Assembly (NCBI GenBank): GCA_964484205.1
Contig: CAZAEZ010000003.1
Span: 62,001 to 126,000, forward strand
Direction: 5' to 3'
Length of the DNA stretch: 64,000 nucleotides
DNA from: M3007 sp964484205
Lineage (GTDB): Bacteria; Bacteroidota; Bacteroidia; Chitinophagales; Saprospiraceae
The position numbers were made by a program, and so were the translations under genes. The notes under the pieces are model-generated. The model was not told the origin of the DNA. It ran no database searches and was given only the letters and a program-made list of their open reading frames with translations. Shown one piece after another: positions 41,670 to 52,900 of the stretch; the first letter of the stretch is position 1; every line of letters begins with the position of its first letter.

Positions 41670-43073
41670 ATGCACAAACTACGACAGTACCTCCTGCTTT
41701 TAACCTTTGCCCCAACCCTGCTCTCCGCCCAGCTCACCATCCAAATTACCGCCATCCCCGCCAACACGCCTGCCCCCGACCAGCTCTACCTCGTGGGCAA
41801 TTTCAACAACTGGAATGCCGGCGACGAAAACTACCGGTTCTCCGCGCTGGAAAACGGGCAGTACAGTATCACGTTGGAACCCCAGGCCGGCTTTCTCGAA
41901 TACAAAATTACCCGCGGCTCCTGGGCCACGGTGGAAGGCAACGAATCGGGTAAATTCCGCCCCAACCGTACCCTGCAATACGACGGTAAGCCCAAAACCA
42001 TCCAGATCAGCATACCCGCCTGGGAAGACCGCGATACCGGCGGCGGCGGCACGGCTGCGCCCAACGTGTTTATCCTGGCCGACAATTTTTACATGCCCCA
42101 GCTCAAGCGCAGCCGCCGCATCTGGGTGTACCTGCCGCCGGATTATGCCACCTCGAAAAAGCGTTACCCGGTGCTCTACCTGCACGACGGGCAGAATTTG
42201 TTTGACAACCAAACCAGCAGCTTCGGCGAGTGGCAGATCGATGAGGCGCTCAACAACATGTTCAACCAAGGCGACTACGGCTGCATCGCCATCGGGATCG
42301 ACAACGGCGCCGGCGCCCGCCTCGATGAATACTCCCCCTGGGTCAACGAAGAATACGGCGGCGGCCAGGGCGAAAAATACCTTGATTTCCTGGTCTACAC
42401 CCTCAAGCCCTACGTCGACTCCGTGTACCGCACCCTGCCCGGCCCGCAAACCACCGCCATCCTCGGCAGCAGCATGGGCGGCCTGATCTCGATGTACGCC
42501 TTCACCGAACGGCCCGATGTGTACAGCAGGGCCGGGGTGTTTTCACCGGCGTTTTGGTTTGCCCGCGACTCGGTGGCGCTTGAAGTGCGCAGCCACCCGA
42601 AAAACCATCCGGGAAAAATGTACTTCCTGGCCGGTGGTCAGGAGCCTGATTACGTGGGGTCCGACCTGGTTCAGGTAGGCAATGCCATGCTTTCCGCCGG
42701 CTTCCAACCGACGGACATTTACTTCACCATGCCGCCCGACGGGCAACACTCGGAGTGGTTCTGGCGGCGCGAATTTCCGGCTGCGTACCGATGGCTGTTT
42801 GCCGGGGCTGTTTCGACTACGCGCAGACAGGCAAGCGTCGGTTTTGACCTCGGCATCGCTGCCGGAACCGAAGGGCGCACGTATACCATTTCCGGGATTG
42901 GCCCCAGGGAAAAAGTGGAATTCAAACTGGTAGACGCAAAAGGGCATGTGTGGAAAAGCTGGAAACAACGGGGCGGAACGGTACAGCTGGACACCTTGCC
43001 GAAGGGCGAATATTCCCTACAGGTTAAATTGCGGAAACAAAATTGGAAGATGGGGGAATTAATTAAAAACTGA
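41670..43073 (+). CDS. Secreted esterase (Fes/esterase D-like) with N-terminal CBM48-like domain
   Basis: A 467-residue exported protein. Signal peptide about 1-20 (LLLLTFAPTLLSAQ). Residues 22-115 form an E-set/CBM48-like domain (QLYLVGNFNNWNAGDENY, GFLEYKITRGSWATVEGN). The alpha/beta-hydrolase (about 135-390) belongs to the putative esterase family: RRIWVYLPPDYATSKKRYPV, LYLHDGQNLFD, nucleophile Ser in ILGSSMGGLISMYAF (about residue 270), and His in PPDGQHSEWFWRREFP. About 75 more residues form a beta domain (GRTYTISGIGPREKVEFKLV) that may be a sorting or attachment module; a classic T9SS signature is not clear. Such enzymes remove acyl or feruloyl groups from glycans or siderophores. Confidence 0.88.
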   Translation: MHKLRQYLLLLTFAPTLLSAQLTIQITAIPANTPAPDQLYLVGNFNNWNAGDENYRFSALENGQYSITLEPQAGFLEYKITRGSWATVEGNESGKFRPNRTLQYDGKPKTIQISIPAWEDRDTGGGGTAAPNVFILADNFYMPQLKRSRRIWVYLPPDYATSKKRYPVLYLHDGQNLFDNQTSSFGEWQIDEALNNMFNQGDYGCIAIGIDNGAGARLDEYSPWVNEEYGGGQGEKYLDFLVYTLKPYVDSVYRTLPGPQTTAILGSSMGGLISMYAFTERPDVYSRAGVFSPAFWFARDSVALEVRSHPKNHPGKMYFLAGGQEPDYVGSDLVQVGNAMLSAGFQPTDIYFTMPPDGQHSEWFWRREFPAAYRWLFAGAVSTTRRQASVGFDLGIAAGTEGRTYTISGIGPREKVEFKLVDAKGHVWKSWKQRGGTVQLDTLPKGEYSLQVKLRKQNWKMGELIKN

Positions 43074-43137
43074 ATACGGCCTTTTGTACTTTCGCCTCCT
43101 GAATTCACTTTCTTTCACCAATCAAGCTCATTCTATC

Positions 43138-43572
43138 ATGCGTTTGTTTACCCTAGTCTTATTCAGTCTGTTTTTGATGGCGCAAGCGACACCTGCGCTT
43201 GCCAGTGTGGAGTCGGTACCGGCTACCGGTTCCAATGCTTCGTATGCCTCCTATGTGGAAGGCATCAAGCACAACAAAGGCAAGTTCAGTTCCAACTCCA
43301 AAAAAGAGCGCCTGTTCAAATTCAACAAGAAAAAAGCCCGTGGCGGCGAAACCGACAACGAAGGCATCGTAGGCGCTATTCTGGCCCTGGTGCTCGGCGG
43401 GCTCGGCATTCACCGGGTTTACCTGGGCAGCGATGCGATCATCATCCTGTGGTACATCCTCACGATTTTTGGAATTTTCGGGATTATTCCGCTGATCGAC
43501 TTTTTCCGCCTGTTGCTGCAAGGCAGTGCGCACTACAAAGGCAACAACAGCCTTTTCGCCTGCTTCCAGTAA
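43138..43572 (+). CDS. TM2 domain-containing membrane protein
   Basis: A 144-residue protein. A signal peptide or first membrane helix at 1-22, then a charged stretch of about 45 residues (GKFSSNSKKERLFKFNKKKA), followed by the TM2 module of two membrane helices: GIVGAILALVLGGLGIHRVYLG, with the family motif GIHRFYLG-like, and IIILWYILTIFGIFGIIPLIDF. TM2 proteins occur widely in Bacteroidota with unknown function. The ATG at 43138 fits the hydrophobic start. A TACTTTCG near 43089 is a weak -7 box. Converges with the helicase gene over a palindrome. Confidence 0.88.
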   Translation: MRLFTLVLFSLFLMAQATPALASVESVPATGSNASYASYVEGIKHNKGKFSSNSKKERLFKFNKKKARGGETDNEGIVGAILALVLGGLGIHRVYLGSDAIIILWYILTIFGIFGIIPLIDFFRLLLQGSAHYKGNNSLFACFQ

Positions 43573-43615
43573 ATTTTAATTTGCTGGAAAAAAAGGCTCA
43601 TGTTCCCAGGGCTGT

Positions 43616-43648
43616 AGTGTCGGCGTGACTCGTAGTCACGCCGACACT
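43616..43648. repeat. REP-like palindrome (GTCGGCGTGACT family), copy 1
   Basis: Arms 43616-43630 and 43634-43648 are perfect reverse complements (core GTCGGCGTGACT) around CGT. It lies between the convergent TM2 and helicase genes and may act as a bidirectional terminator. Other copies are at 46691-46722, 54225-54257 and 54264-54296. Confidence 0.9.
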
Positions 43649-43680
43649 TGCATTTGACGAAACCTGGAATGAGAAAAAAT

Positions 43681-45969
43681 TCAAACCACCTGCAACTTCG
43701 CAAAGCGCAACACGATCCGCCGTTCCGGCAAATCATCCCCGGCAAACTGAATGGTGGCCACCTTGTTGCCTTGCGGACCTTCCACGTTTTTCACCTGGCC
43801 TTCGCCAAACTTGAGGTGCCGCACCGTTGCACCGGCCACGATAGCCTCCGGGGGCGAGGCTTTGAAATCAGCCGGGGCAACCAGCGGCGCCCGTTGCTGA
43901 TTGCGTGGTTTGGCAAAATAGCCGCTCACGCTGGCGCGCGGGTTGCTGATCGCTTGCGGAACCGGCGGACGCCCGGCGCCAATCCCGCCCAGCAATTCAA
44001 AATGTTCGGTATTGATTTCTTCTAAAAACCGAGACGGCTCGCTGGTGCGTATCTGTCCGTAGCGGTAACGGTTTTGGGCGTAGGAAATGGTGAGCAACTC
44101 CTTGGCCCGGGTGATGGCCACATAAAACAATCGCCGCTCTTCGTCGAGGCCATTGGGGTCTTCCAGGGCCATGAACGAAGGGAACAGATTTTCCTCCAGG
44201 CCGGTCACGAAAATGCTCCGAAACTCCAGTCCCTTGGCGGCATGCGCACTCATCAGGGTGATATAATCCCGTTCGTTGACGGCCTCGTCGGCGTCGGTCA
44301 GCAGGCTGATCGTTTGCAGGTAAGCGGCGAGAGACTTGTCGTTGGTTTGGGCGTTGGGCGTATCCGGATCGTCGCCGGCAACGGGGTCGATGTTGTCGGT
44401 AAATTCGCTGATGGCGTCCAGCACAGCGTTCACGTTTTCAAGCCGGCCGATCCCTTCGGGGCTGTTGTCGCTTTTGAGATTATCCAGCAGGCGGGATTGC
44501 CGCAGGATGTCGGAAGCCAGTTTGTAGGCATTGTCCGTTTGGGCGCGGCGTTGCCAGTTTTCCACCAGGCTTCGAAAATCGGCGATAGCCTTGCGGGCCC
44601 TCGGCGTCACATCCACAAACAACATGGCATCCCACATACTGATATTTTGCTGGCCGGCGTACTGGCTGATTTTATCCACAGTGGCGGAGCTGATGCCGCG
44701 CGATGGGTAGTTGATCACCCGGCGCAGGGCTTCCTCATCGTTCGGGTTGACGGCCAGCCGCAGGTACCCGACGAGGTCTTTCACCTCCTTGCGCTGGTAA
44801 AACGACAGGCCGCCAAACACCCGGTAGGGCAGGTTGAGGCGGCGCAGGTGCTCTTCGAATTTGCGGCTTTGAGCATTGGTGCGGTACAAAATGGCAATGT
44901 CCGAATTGGGCAGGTGGTGCCGGTGTTTTTGCTCCAGGATCAGGTCGGCAACGCGCCGGCCTTCCTCGTCGTCGGTGATGCACTTGAGCAACTTGATCTT
45001 ATGCCGGTCTTCTCGGTCGGTCCAGATCGTTTTTTGCAGCTGGCGCCGGTTGTACGTGATCACCTCGTTTGCCGCTTCGATGATGTGATGGGTGCTGCGG
45101 TAGTTTTGCTCCAGTTTGAAGGTTTTCAGGGCCGGGTAGTCTTTTTCAAAATCGAAAATATTGTCGATGGTCGCGCCGCGGAAGGCGTAGATGCTCTGGG
45201 CGTCGTCGCCCACAACAAATACATTTTCCGGGCTGCCGGGGTATTTCAGGAGGCGGCGCAAAATGGCGTACTGCAGGAAGTTGGTGTCCTGAAATTCGTC
45301 GACGTGCAGGTAGCGGAATTTTTGCTGGTACTTGGCAGCCACCGCCCCGTGGTCGCGAAACAACCGGTAGAGTTGGAGCAACAGATCGTCGAAGTCCATG
45401 GCGCCGGCGCGTTGGCAACGCGCTACGTATTTTTCATAAATATCGGCGATGTAAGGGCGTTTGGCCTGCCGGTCCTGGAGCATCATATCGGCATTGTCGC
45501 GGTAGGCTTTCGGGGTCACCAGGTTGCTTTTTGCCAGGGAAATACGCGAGCGGATGGCGCCGGGGCTGTACACCTGCGGGTCGAGGTTCATCTCCTTGAG
45601 AATGGCCCGCAGGAGGCTCATGGTATCGTCGGTGTCGTAGATGGAAAAATTGGTCGGGAAGCCGATGTGCTGGGCTTCGTAGCGCAGGATGCGGGCAAAA
45701 ATCGAGTGGAACGTACCGGCCCACACCTGTTGGGCGCGCGGGCCCACTACCTTTTCGATGCGCTCTTTCATTTCCCGGGCGGCCTTGTTGGTAAAGGTGA
45801 GCGCCAGGATCTGCCAGGGCGCCACGCCTTGTTCCAGCAAATGCGCAATGCGGTAAGTCAGCACCCGGGTTTTGCCCGAGCCGGGTCCGGCAATGACGAG
45901 CACCGGGCCTTCGGTGGTCGTTACCGCCGCGCGTTGGACATCGTTGAGTTCGTCGAGAAAATGCGCCAT
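43681..45969 (-). CDS. ATP-dependent 3'-5' DNA helicase, UvrD/PcrA family
   Basis: A 762-residue SF1A helicase for DNA repair and replication fork maintenance. All motifs are present: Q motif region LNDVQRAAV, Walker A GPGSGKT (28-34), Ia FTNKAAREMKERIE, II DEFQDTN, III VGDDAQSIYAFRGA, IV EQNYRSTHHI, V MSAHAAKGLEFRSIF and VI RRLFYVAITRAKELL. The C-terminal 60 residues (VRHLKFGEGQVKNVEGPQGN) form the Tudor-like domain known to bind RNA polymerase in PcrA. Normal length. It could be named pcrA or uvrD; the sequence does not decide. Confidence 0.96.
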   Translation of the reverse strand: MAHFLDELNDVQRAAVTTTEGPVLVIAGPGSGKTRVLTYRIAHLLEQGVAPWQILALTFTNKAAREMKERIEKVVGPRAQQVWAGTFHSIFARILRYEAQHIGFPTNFSIYDTDDTMSLLRAILKEMNLDPQVYSPGAIRSRISLAKSNLVTPKAYRDNADMMLQDRQAKRPYIADIYEKYVARCQRAGAMDFDDLLLQLYRLFRDHGAVAAKYQQKFRYLHVDEFQDTNFLQYAILRRLLKYPGSPENVFVVGDDAQSIYAFRGATIDNIFDFEKDYPALKTFKLEQNYRSTHHIIEAANEVITYNRRQLQKTIWTDREDRHKIKLLKCITDDEEGRRVADLILEQKHRHHLPNSDIAILYRTNAQSRKFEEHLRRLNLPYRVFGGLSFYQRKEVKDLVGYLRLAVNPNDEEALRRVINYPSRGISSATVDKISQYAGQQNISMWDAMLFVDVTPRARKAIADFRSLVENWQRRAQTDNAYKLASDILRQSRLLDNLKSDNSPEGIGRLENVNAVLDAISEFTDNIDPVAGDDPDTPNAQTNDKSLAAYLQTISLLTDADEAVNERDYITLMSAHAAKGLEFRSIFVTGLEENLFPSFMALEDPNGLDEERRLFYVAITRAKELLTISYAQNRYRYGQIRTSEPSRFLEEINTEHFELLGGIGAGRPPVPQAISNPRASVSGYFAKPRNQQRAPLVAPADFKASPPEAIVAGATVRHLKFGEGQVKNVEGPQGNKVATIQFAGDDLPERRIVLRFAKLQVV

Positions 45970-46061
45970 GTGGGATATGGTGGGTCGTTGGTGGTTGTTG
46001 GGGTCATTTGGGGGTCATTGGGCAACTGCTGTTTTTTGCCCCGGTTCTTTCCGGTTTCCGG

Positions 46062-46069
46062 CAAAAATA
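46062..46069 (-). promoter_or_regulatory. Putative -7 box (TATTTTTG) for the helicase gene
   Basis: TATTTTTG on the minus strand matches TAnnTTTG, 93 bases before the helicase start codon. Confidence 0.55.
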
Positions 46070-46254
46070 GAAAGTTTATCCGGCGATAAAATTAAAATAA
46101 AATGTTTTGTTTGGTGCGACAAAACAATCATTTTTGTTTTTTTTAAAAATCGACCGGAAGTGTTCCCGGCAATGCCGGTATATGTTTTACATCAGACACG
46201 AAGCCACGCCGGCAATTTATGCGGCCGTTCGTTCATTAAAATTATTCAAAACCC

Positions 46255-46614
46255 ATGCTGGATCTCGACACGAACACCCTCTGGTTTGAAATAGCCGTCG
46301 TATGCGGCCTTACGGCGTTTGGAAGTATTTTCTTCGGCCATTTTGAAGCACACACGCCGAAGTTCCGAAGGGTCCTGAAACTCCTGCTGTTCAACCTTAT
46401 CGTCGTGCTGCTTTCAACCTACCTGGGCCGCGGATGGTCCTTTGGCTTTTTGGGACTAATGCTTCTGGGAGTAGCTTATATCCACGGCATTTGGCTGCCC
46501 GGAAAAGGAATTAACGGTCTGACCGGCGAGCCAAAGGAAAAATATTACGCGTTGCGGGGCTGGACGAAGTTTCTCCCCAAATCCGATCAGGAACCCGGTG
46601 ACAAAGCAAATTAG
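46255..46614 (+). CDS. Small unknown membrane protein
   Basis: Not recognised. 119 residues with two or three membrane helices: about 10-28 (FEIAVVCGLTAFGSIFFG), 42-58 (LLLFNLIVVLLSTYLG) and 62-82 (SFGFLGLMLLGVAYIHGIWL), then a polar C-terminus that includes GEPKEKYYALRGW. The charged HFEAHTPKFRR loop between the first two helices is likely cytoplasmic. Divergent from the helicase gene and convergent with the pyrophosphatase gene. Confidence 0.75.
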   Translation: MLDLDTNTLWFEIAVVCGLTAFGSIFFGHFEAHTPKFRRVLKLLLFNLIVVLLSTYLGRGWSFGFLGLMLLGVAYIHGIWLPGKGINGLTGEPKEKYYALRGWTKFLPKSDQEPGDKAN

Positions 46615-46655
46615 CCCGTCACCACCATGTTTTAAACTAAACGTATACCAGGAAA

Positions 46656-46756
46656 AAAGTGGTTTGCGAAAAATTGGAAGCGGTTAGGTTATTGTCGGCG
46701 TGACTCGAGTCACGCCGACAATATATACGGCCTCATCACTTTCGCAAACCACTTTG
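46656..46756. terminator. Nested inverted repeat with REP-like core, copy 2
   Basis: Core 46691-46722 is a perfect 32-base palindrome (ATTGTCGGCGTGACT on each side of the CG centre), a member of the GTCGGCGTGACT family. Outside it AAGTGGTTTGCGAAA near 46657-46671 pairs with TTTCGCAAACCACTT near 46739-46755. It separates two convergent genes and is probably a bidirectional terminator. Confidence 0.88.
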
Positions 46757-46772
46757 CGGCGGGTATAAAACC

Positions 46773-49034
<2,262 letters not shown>

Positions 49035-49125
49035 CTTGTTTTGACGTGTTTAAAAAGTTTTAACGGCCGGGGTTTGGAGCCTGGTTGATTTTTCAAAACA
49101 AACAGGCCTTTGGCCAAAAGAGCCG

Positions 49126-49133
49126 CAAAAGTA
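49126..49133 (-). promoter_or_regulatory. Putative -7 box (TACTTTTG) for hppA
   Basis: TACTTTTG on the minus strand matches TAnnTTTG, 92 bases before the hppA start. Confidence 0.6.
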
Positions 49134-49321
49134 GTGAAATTTCGATTCCCGGTATAGTGTGCGTTTAGATCAAAATATGGGCAAACTGCGGCTGTGCGAC
49201 AGGCAATAATTCCTATCTTCCCGCTCCCCGGGTTTTGGCAACGACCCACTTCGGCGCAAAAAATTCTCAAAGGGCCACCCTTTTCCAGAAGACATCTACG
49301 CAACACATACCGGAAATCAAC

Positions 49322-51535
49322 ATGGAGATTGTACCCAAAACGGGGTTAAAAGGCTTTATTGAAAACTGGCAAAGTGACCTGTTGGCGGCTGTAAGTGTAT
49401 CGCTCGTGGCTTTGCCCCTTGCGCTGGGCATTGCCATCGCATCGGGCATGTCGCCTGTGTCGGGCATATTGTCGGCTATTATCGGCGGGCTGGTCACCAC
49501 CTTTGTCCGGGGCAGCCACCTTGCCATCAATGGCCCGACGGCGGGCCTGATCGCCGTGGTGCTGGCTTCGGTTGCTGCGCTGGACGACGGTTCGGGCCGC
49601 ACGTTGAACTATGTTTTTGCCGCCATTGTCGTTTCAGGCGGTATCCAGGTATTGTTGGGGCTGTTCAAACTTGGGCGCTTTGCCGACCTGTTTCACTCGA
49701 CAGTGGTGCATGGTATCCTGGCTGCCATCGGTGTGATTATTCTGGCCAAACAAATTCACATTGCACTGGGTACCACCCCCGTATCGGGCCATATTATCGG
49801 AACACTGGTTGATGCCGTCCGCCAGGCGCCAAACATCAATCCGTTCGTTGCGGGCATTTCGCTGCTTGGGCTCTTGCTGCTCATTTTTCATTCGAGGATC
49901 AGCTACACGTTTTTCCACTTTTTACCGGCGCCCATGTGGGTGTTGCTTATTTCAATTCCCTTTGCGTACGTCTTTAATTTTTTCGAGCCGCACACCCTGC
50001 ATGTTTTTGGCAAGGACTACGAGTTGGGGCCCGACCTGCTGATCAATATTCCCGACAACATTTTAAATGCCATGGTGCATCCGGATTTTTCCCGGATGCA
50101 CACCCTGCCCTTCTGGCTATCGGTGCTGTCCATTACCATGATCGCAAGCATTGAATCGCTGGCCAGCGGAAAAGCCGTTGAAAAACTGGACCCTTACCGC
50201 CGGAAAACCAATGCAAATAAAGATATGGTGGGCATTGGCCTCAGTACGATGATCGCCGGAGCCCTGGGCGGGCTGCCGGTGATCAACGTGATCGTGCGCA
50301 GCACCGTCAATGTGCACAACCACGCCAAAACCAGGTGGTCCAACTTTTTTCACGGGATATTGCTGTTGCTGTTTATCGTACTGCTGGCACCGGTGATCCA
50401 AAAAGTTCCGCTCTGCGCCTTGGCCATCTTGCTGGTGTACACGGGCTACAAACTGGCATCGCCCAGCGTATTCAAACACGTATACAGCCAGGGCATCGAA
50501 CAGATGCTGTTTTTTTCCGGCACGCTCATCCTGACGCTCTTCACCAACCTGCTGGTCGGTATTTTCGGCGGCCTGCTGCTGGCGCTTATCACGCATATGC
50601 TCCTGGCCAAGCTGCCGCCCCGCACGTTTTTTCAACTCGTGTTTAAGTCGGATTCCGAACTTGTGCAAGCGGACGACGGGACATACCGCCTGAGGATCAG
50701 CGGGATAGCCAATTTTCTGGCTACGATTAAAATTGAAAATTTGCTGCGCAAAATCCCTGCCCGGGCAACGGCGACGGTAGATTTGTCGAGTGCCCGCCTC
50801 GTGGACTTTTCCATTCTGGAGCATCTCTACGATTTTCAGCGTGCGCATGCCTATTCGGGCGGCAAGGTCGAAATAACGGGCCTGGAGCGGCATATTTCTT
50901 CCTCGCGGAACAAACGCGCGCTGAAAATCCTCACCGATCCGATGTACCGGTTGAGTGCCCGCCAGGTTCGCCTGAACGAACTGGCTCTCGCCAACGGCTG
51001 GGAATTTCAAAGCGCCCCCTCGAACCATATCGACTACTACGAGTCGTTTTATTTTTTCCAGTCGCGCCCGGTCGACGAGCAGTTCAACCGTATTTCCGGA
51101 GCAGCCGGCAGTGGCTGGGAGGTAGCCGACATTGCCTTTGAAGAAGGCGCCTTCATCTCGACGGAGGAATACAAAACGACACTGGGCCTGATCCGCCTTC
51201 CTTGCCCAATTCCCAAGTTTGCTATTGAAAAAAAGATTTTTCCACTGCGCTTCCTGAACCTCGCGGCACACAAAGACATCGACTATGTGCTGTACCCCGG
51301 CTTTTCGGATGATTTCATCGTCAAAGTGGAAGACATCGATGCCATGCGTGCCTTCCTGACCACCGAATTGCAAGCCCTGATCGAGCAAAGCGAAACCATT
51401 CACCACCTGGAAAGTAACGGCGAAGCGATTCTGCTGTTTACCGATAATTTGCAGCCGGCCCGCGTTCGGGATTATCCGCAGATTGTCGAATTTGCACAGC
51501 GGATGCACCGGCTGATCGTGCACGGCAGTGCGTAG
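49322..51535 (+). CDS. SulP-family anion transporter with STAS domain and long C-terminal extension
   Basis: A 737-residue SLC26/SulP inner-membrane transporter. About twelve membrane helices span residues 18-440; SulP features include LPLALGIAIASGMSPVSGIL and GPTAGLIAVVLAS near the N-terminus and SIESLASGKAVEKLDPYRRK, then GLSTMIAGALGGLPVINVIV. A STAS domain follows (about 455-555: LRISGIANFLATIKIENLLR, VDLSSARLVDFSILEHLYDF). The last 150 residues (about 585-737) are an extra domain with FPLRFLNLAAHKDIDYVLYP and VEDIDAMRAFLTTEL, not part of the standard SulP form. The substrate could be bicarbonate or sulfate; undecided. The ATG at 49322 fits the family start. Confidence 0.9.
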   Translation: MEIVPKTGLKGFIENWQSDLLAAVSVSLVALPLALGIAIASGMSPVSGILSAIIGGLVTTFVRGSHLAINGPTAGLIAVVLASVAALDDGSGRTLNYVFAAIVVSGGIQVLLGLFKLGRFADLFHSTVVHGILAAIGVIILAKQIHIALGTTPVSGHIIGTLVDAVRQAPNINPFVAGISLLGLLLLIFHSRISYTFFHFLPAPMWVLLISIPFAYVFNFFEPHTLHVFGKDYELGPDLLINIPDNILNAMVHPDFSRMHTLPFWLSVLSITMIASIESLASGKAVEKLDPYRRKTNANKDMVGIGLSTMIAGALGGLPVINVIVRSTVNVHNHAKTRWSNFFHGILLLLFIVLLAPVIQKVPLCALAILLVYTGYKLASPSVFKHVYSQGIEQMLFFSGTLILTLFTNLLVGIFGGLLLALITHMLLAKLPPRTFFQLVFKSDSELVQADDGTYRLRISGIANFLATIKIENLLRKIPARATATVDLSSARLVDFSILEHLYDFQRAHAYSGGKVEITGLERHISSSRNKRALKILTDPMYRLSARQVRLNELALANGWEFQSAPSNHIDYYESFYFFQSRPVDEQFNRISGAAGSGWEVADIAFEEGAFISTEEYKTTLGLIRLPCPIPKFAIEKKIFPLRFLNLAAHKDIDYVLYPGFSDDFIVKVEDIDAMRAFLTTELQALIEQSETIHHLESNGEAILLFTDNLQPARVRDYPQIVEFAQRMHRLIVHGSA

Positions 51536-51659
51536 GCGGCCGGGCAAATGCAAAACCATTTTTGCCGGATGCGTGTTTTGACATCGGCTGTTACAAAATC
51601 AAACTATCCGAGGCCTTGCAGACTTTTCCAATTTGAAAAGTTCAGCGGCATAAAACAGT

Positions 51660-52694
51660 ATGAAACCAGACGCAACACCCGACCCGGACCCAACCGCAGT
51701 TTCCCGAAAAAAAGATCACATCGAGCTGGCCTTCAAAAGCCAGGTCGAATCGGGCGCCCTCGACCCGCGGTTCAACTACGAGCCCGCGCTGGCCGCGCAC
51801 CCCGGGCCCGGGAGCATCCCCCCGCTGCCCTTTCTGGGAAAAACCCTGCGCACGCCCGTTTGGGTATCGTCGATGACGGGCGGAACCGAACTGGCCCGCA
51901 CCATCAATCAAAATCTGGCCCGCGCCTGCGCCGAATTTGGCATGGGCATGGGGCTCGGCTCTTGCCGCCAACTGCTGTACAGCGACGAGCACCTGCCCGA
52001 TTTTGATGTGCGCGACCATATCGGCCCCGACCTGCCCCTGTTTGCCAACCTCGGCGTGGCGCAGGTGGAGACCTTGCTCAGCCGCAACGAATCGGGGGTG
52101 ATCAGCCAACTCGTCCGCCGCCTGCGCGCCGACGGCCTCATCATCCACCTCAACCCCCTGCAGGAGGCTATGCAGCCCGAAGGCGATCAGTACCAACAGC
52201 CGGCGCTCGACACCATTCGCGCCCTGCTCGACCTGGCCGACTATCCGGTCGTCGTCAAAGAAGTGGGCCAGGGTATGGGTCCGGCTACCCTGCGCGCCCT
52301 GTTGCAACTTCCCCTGGCGGCGCTGGAGTTTGCGGCGGCCGGCGGCACCAACTTCGCCAAGCTGGAGCTGTTGCGCAGCGACCCGATGAAGCAGCAGGTG
52401 TTTGAAAACTTTGCCCGGGTAGGCCACACCGCCGCCGAAATGGCCGAACTGACCAACCGGGCAAAGGCCGAATTGGGAAAAAAATGCCGCGTGGGCAACC
52501 TGATCATTTCCGGCGGCGTGCGCGATTTTATGGACGGCTACTACCTGATCCGAAAATCAACGATTCCCGCCGTATACGGCCAGGCGTCGGGTTTTCTGAA
52601 ACATGCCCAAGGCGATTACGCCCCCTTGCAGGCCTATGTGGCTGCCCAGGTGCGGGGCCTTGAACTGGCCTTTGCGTTTCTGCAATTGCGGTAA
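51660..52694 (+). CDS. fni: Isopentenyl-diphosphate delta-isomerase, type 2
   Basis: An FMN- and NADPH-dependent enzyme that interconverts IPP and DMAPP. The 344-residue product has the type 2 signatures: SRKKDHIELAF near residue 15-25, FLGKTLRTPVWVSSMTGGTE, MGMGLGSCRQLL, HLNPLQEAMQPEGD and VVVKEVGQGMGPATL, with FMN-phosphate-type loops near GGTNFAKLE and IISGGVRDF. Another mevalonate pathway gene, HMG-CoA reductase, lies 2.7 kb further on. An inverted repeat begins at its stop codon. Confidence 0.95.
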   Translation: MKPDATPDPDPTAVSRKKDHIELAFKSQVESGALDPRFNYEPALAAHPGPGSIPPLPFLGKTLRTPVWVSSMTGGTELARTINQNLARACAEFGMGMGLGSCRQLLYSDEHLPDFDVRDHIGPDLPLFANLGVAQVETLLSRNESGVISQLVRRLRADGLIIHLNPLQEAMQPEGDQYQQPALDTIRALLDLADYPVVVKEVGQGMGPATLRALLQLPLAALEFAAAGGTNFAKLELLRSDPMKQQVFENFARVGHTAAEMAELTNRAKAELGKKCRVGNLIISGGVRDFMDGYYLIRKSTIPAVYGQASGFLKHAQGDYAPLQAYVAAQVRGLELAFAFLQLR

Positions 52695-52876
52695 GAGCAT
52701 GTTGGGGATTTTCCCCGCTAAAGCGGGACAGGACTGCCGGAGGCAAAAACGAGGACTTTTTTTGACAGTTTTTGCGTTTTTTCAGGCGCCTAGCCCAGCT
52801 AAGTGCCTGAAAAAAGGCGAGAAATGGCGAAAAAAGAACTGTTTTGGACCCGGTGAGAAAATCCCCAACATGCTCT
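52694..52876. terminator. Long structured inverted repeat after the isomerase gene
   Basis: Perfect 20-bp arms at 52694-52713 and 52857-52876 (core GCATGTTGGGGATTTT) enclose further hairpins, notably TTTTTTCAGGC near 52776-52786 with GCCTGAAAAAA near 52804-52814 and a small CCCGCTAAAGCGGG stem near 52714-52727. The left arm starts in the stop codon of the isomerase gene. Between convergent genes; likely bidirectional terminator. Confidence 0.82.
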
Positions 52877-52900
52877 AAATCCGCCTTTTTTCGAAAAAAA

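Noticed and set aside
44074..46089. Long open frame on the plus strand opposite the helicase gene
   Set aside because: Fully covered by the UvrD/PcrA helicase on the other strand, with no recognisable protein features of its own.
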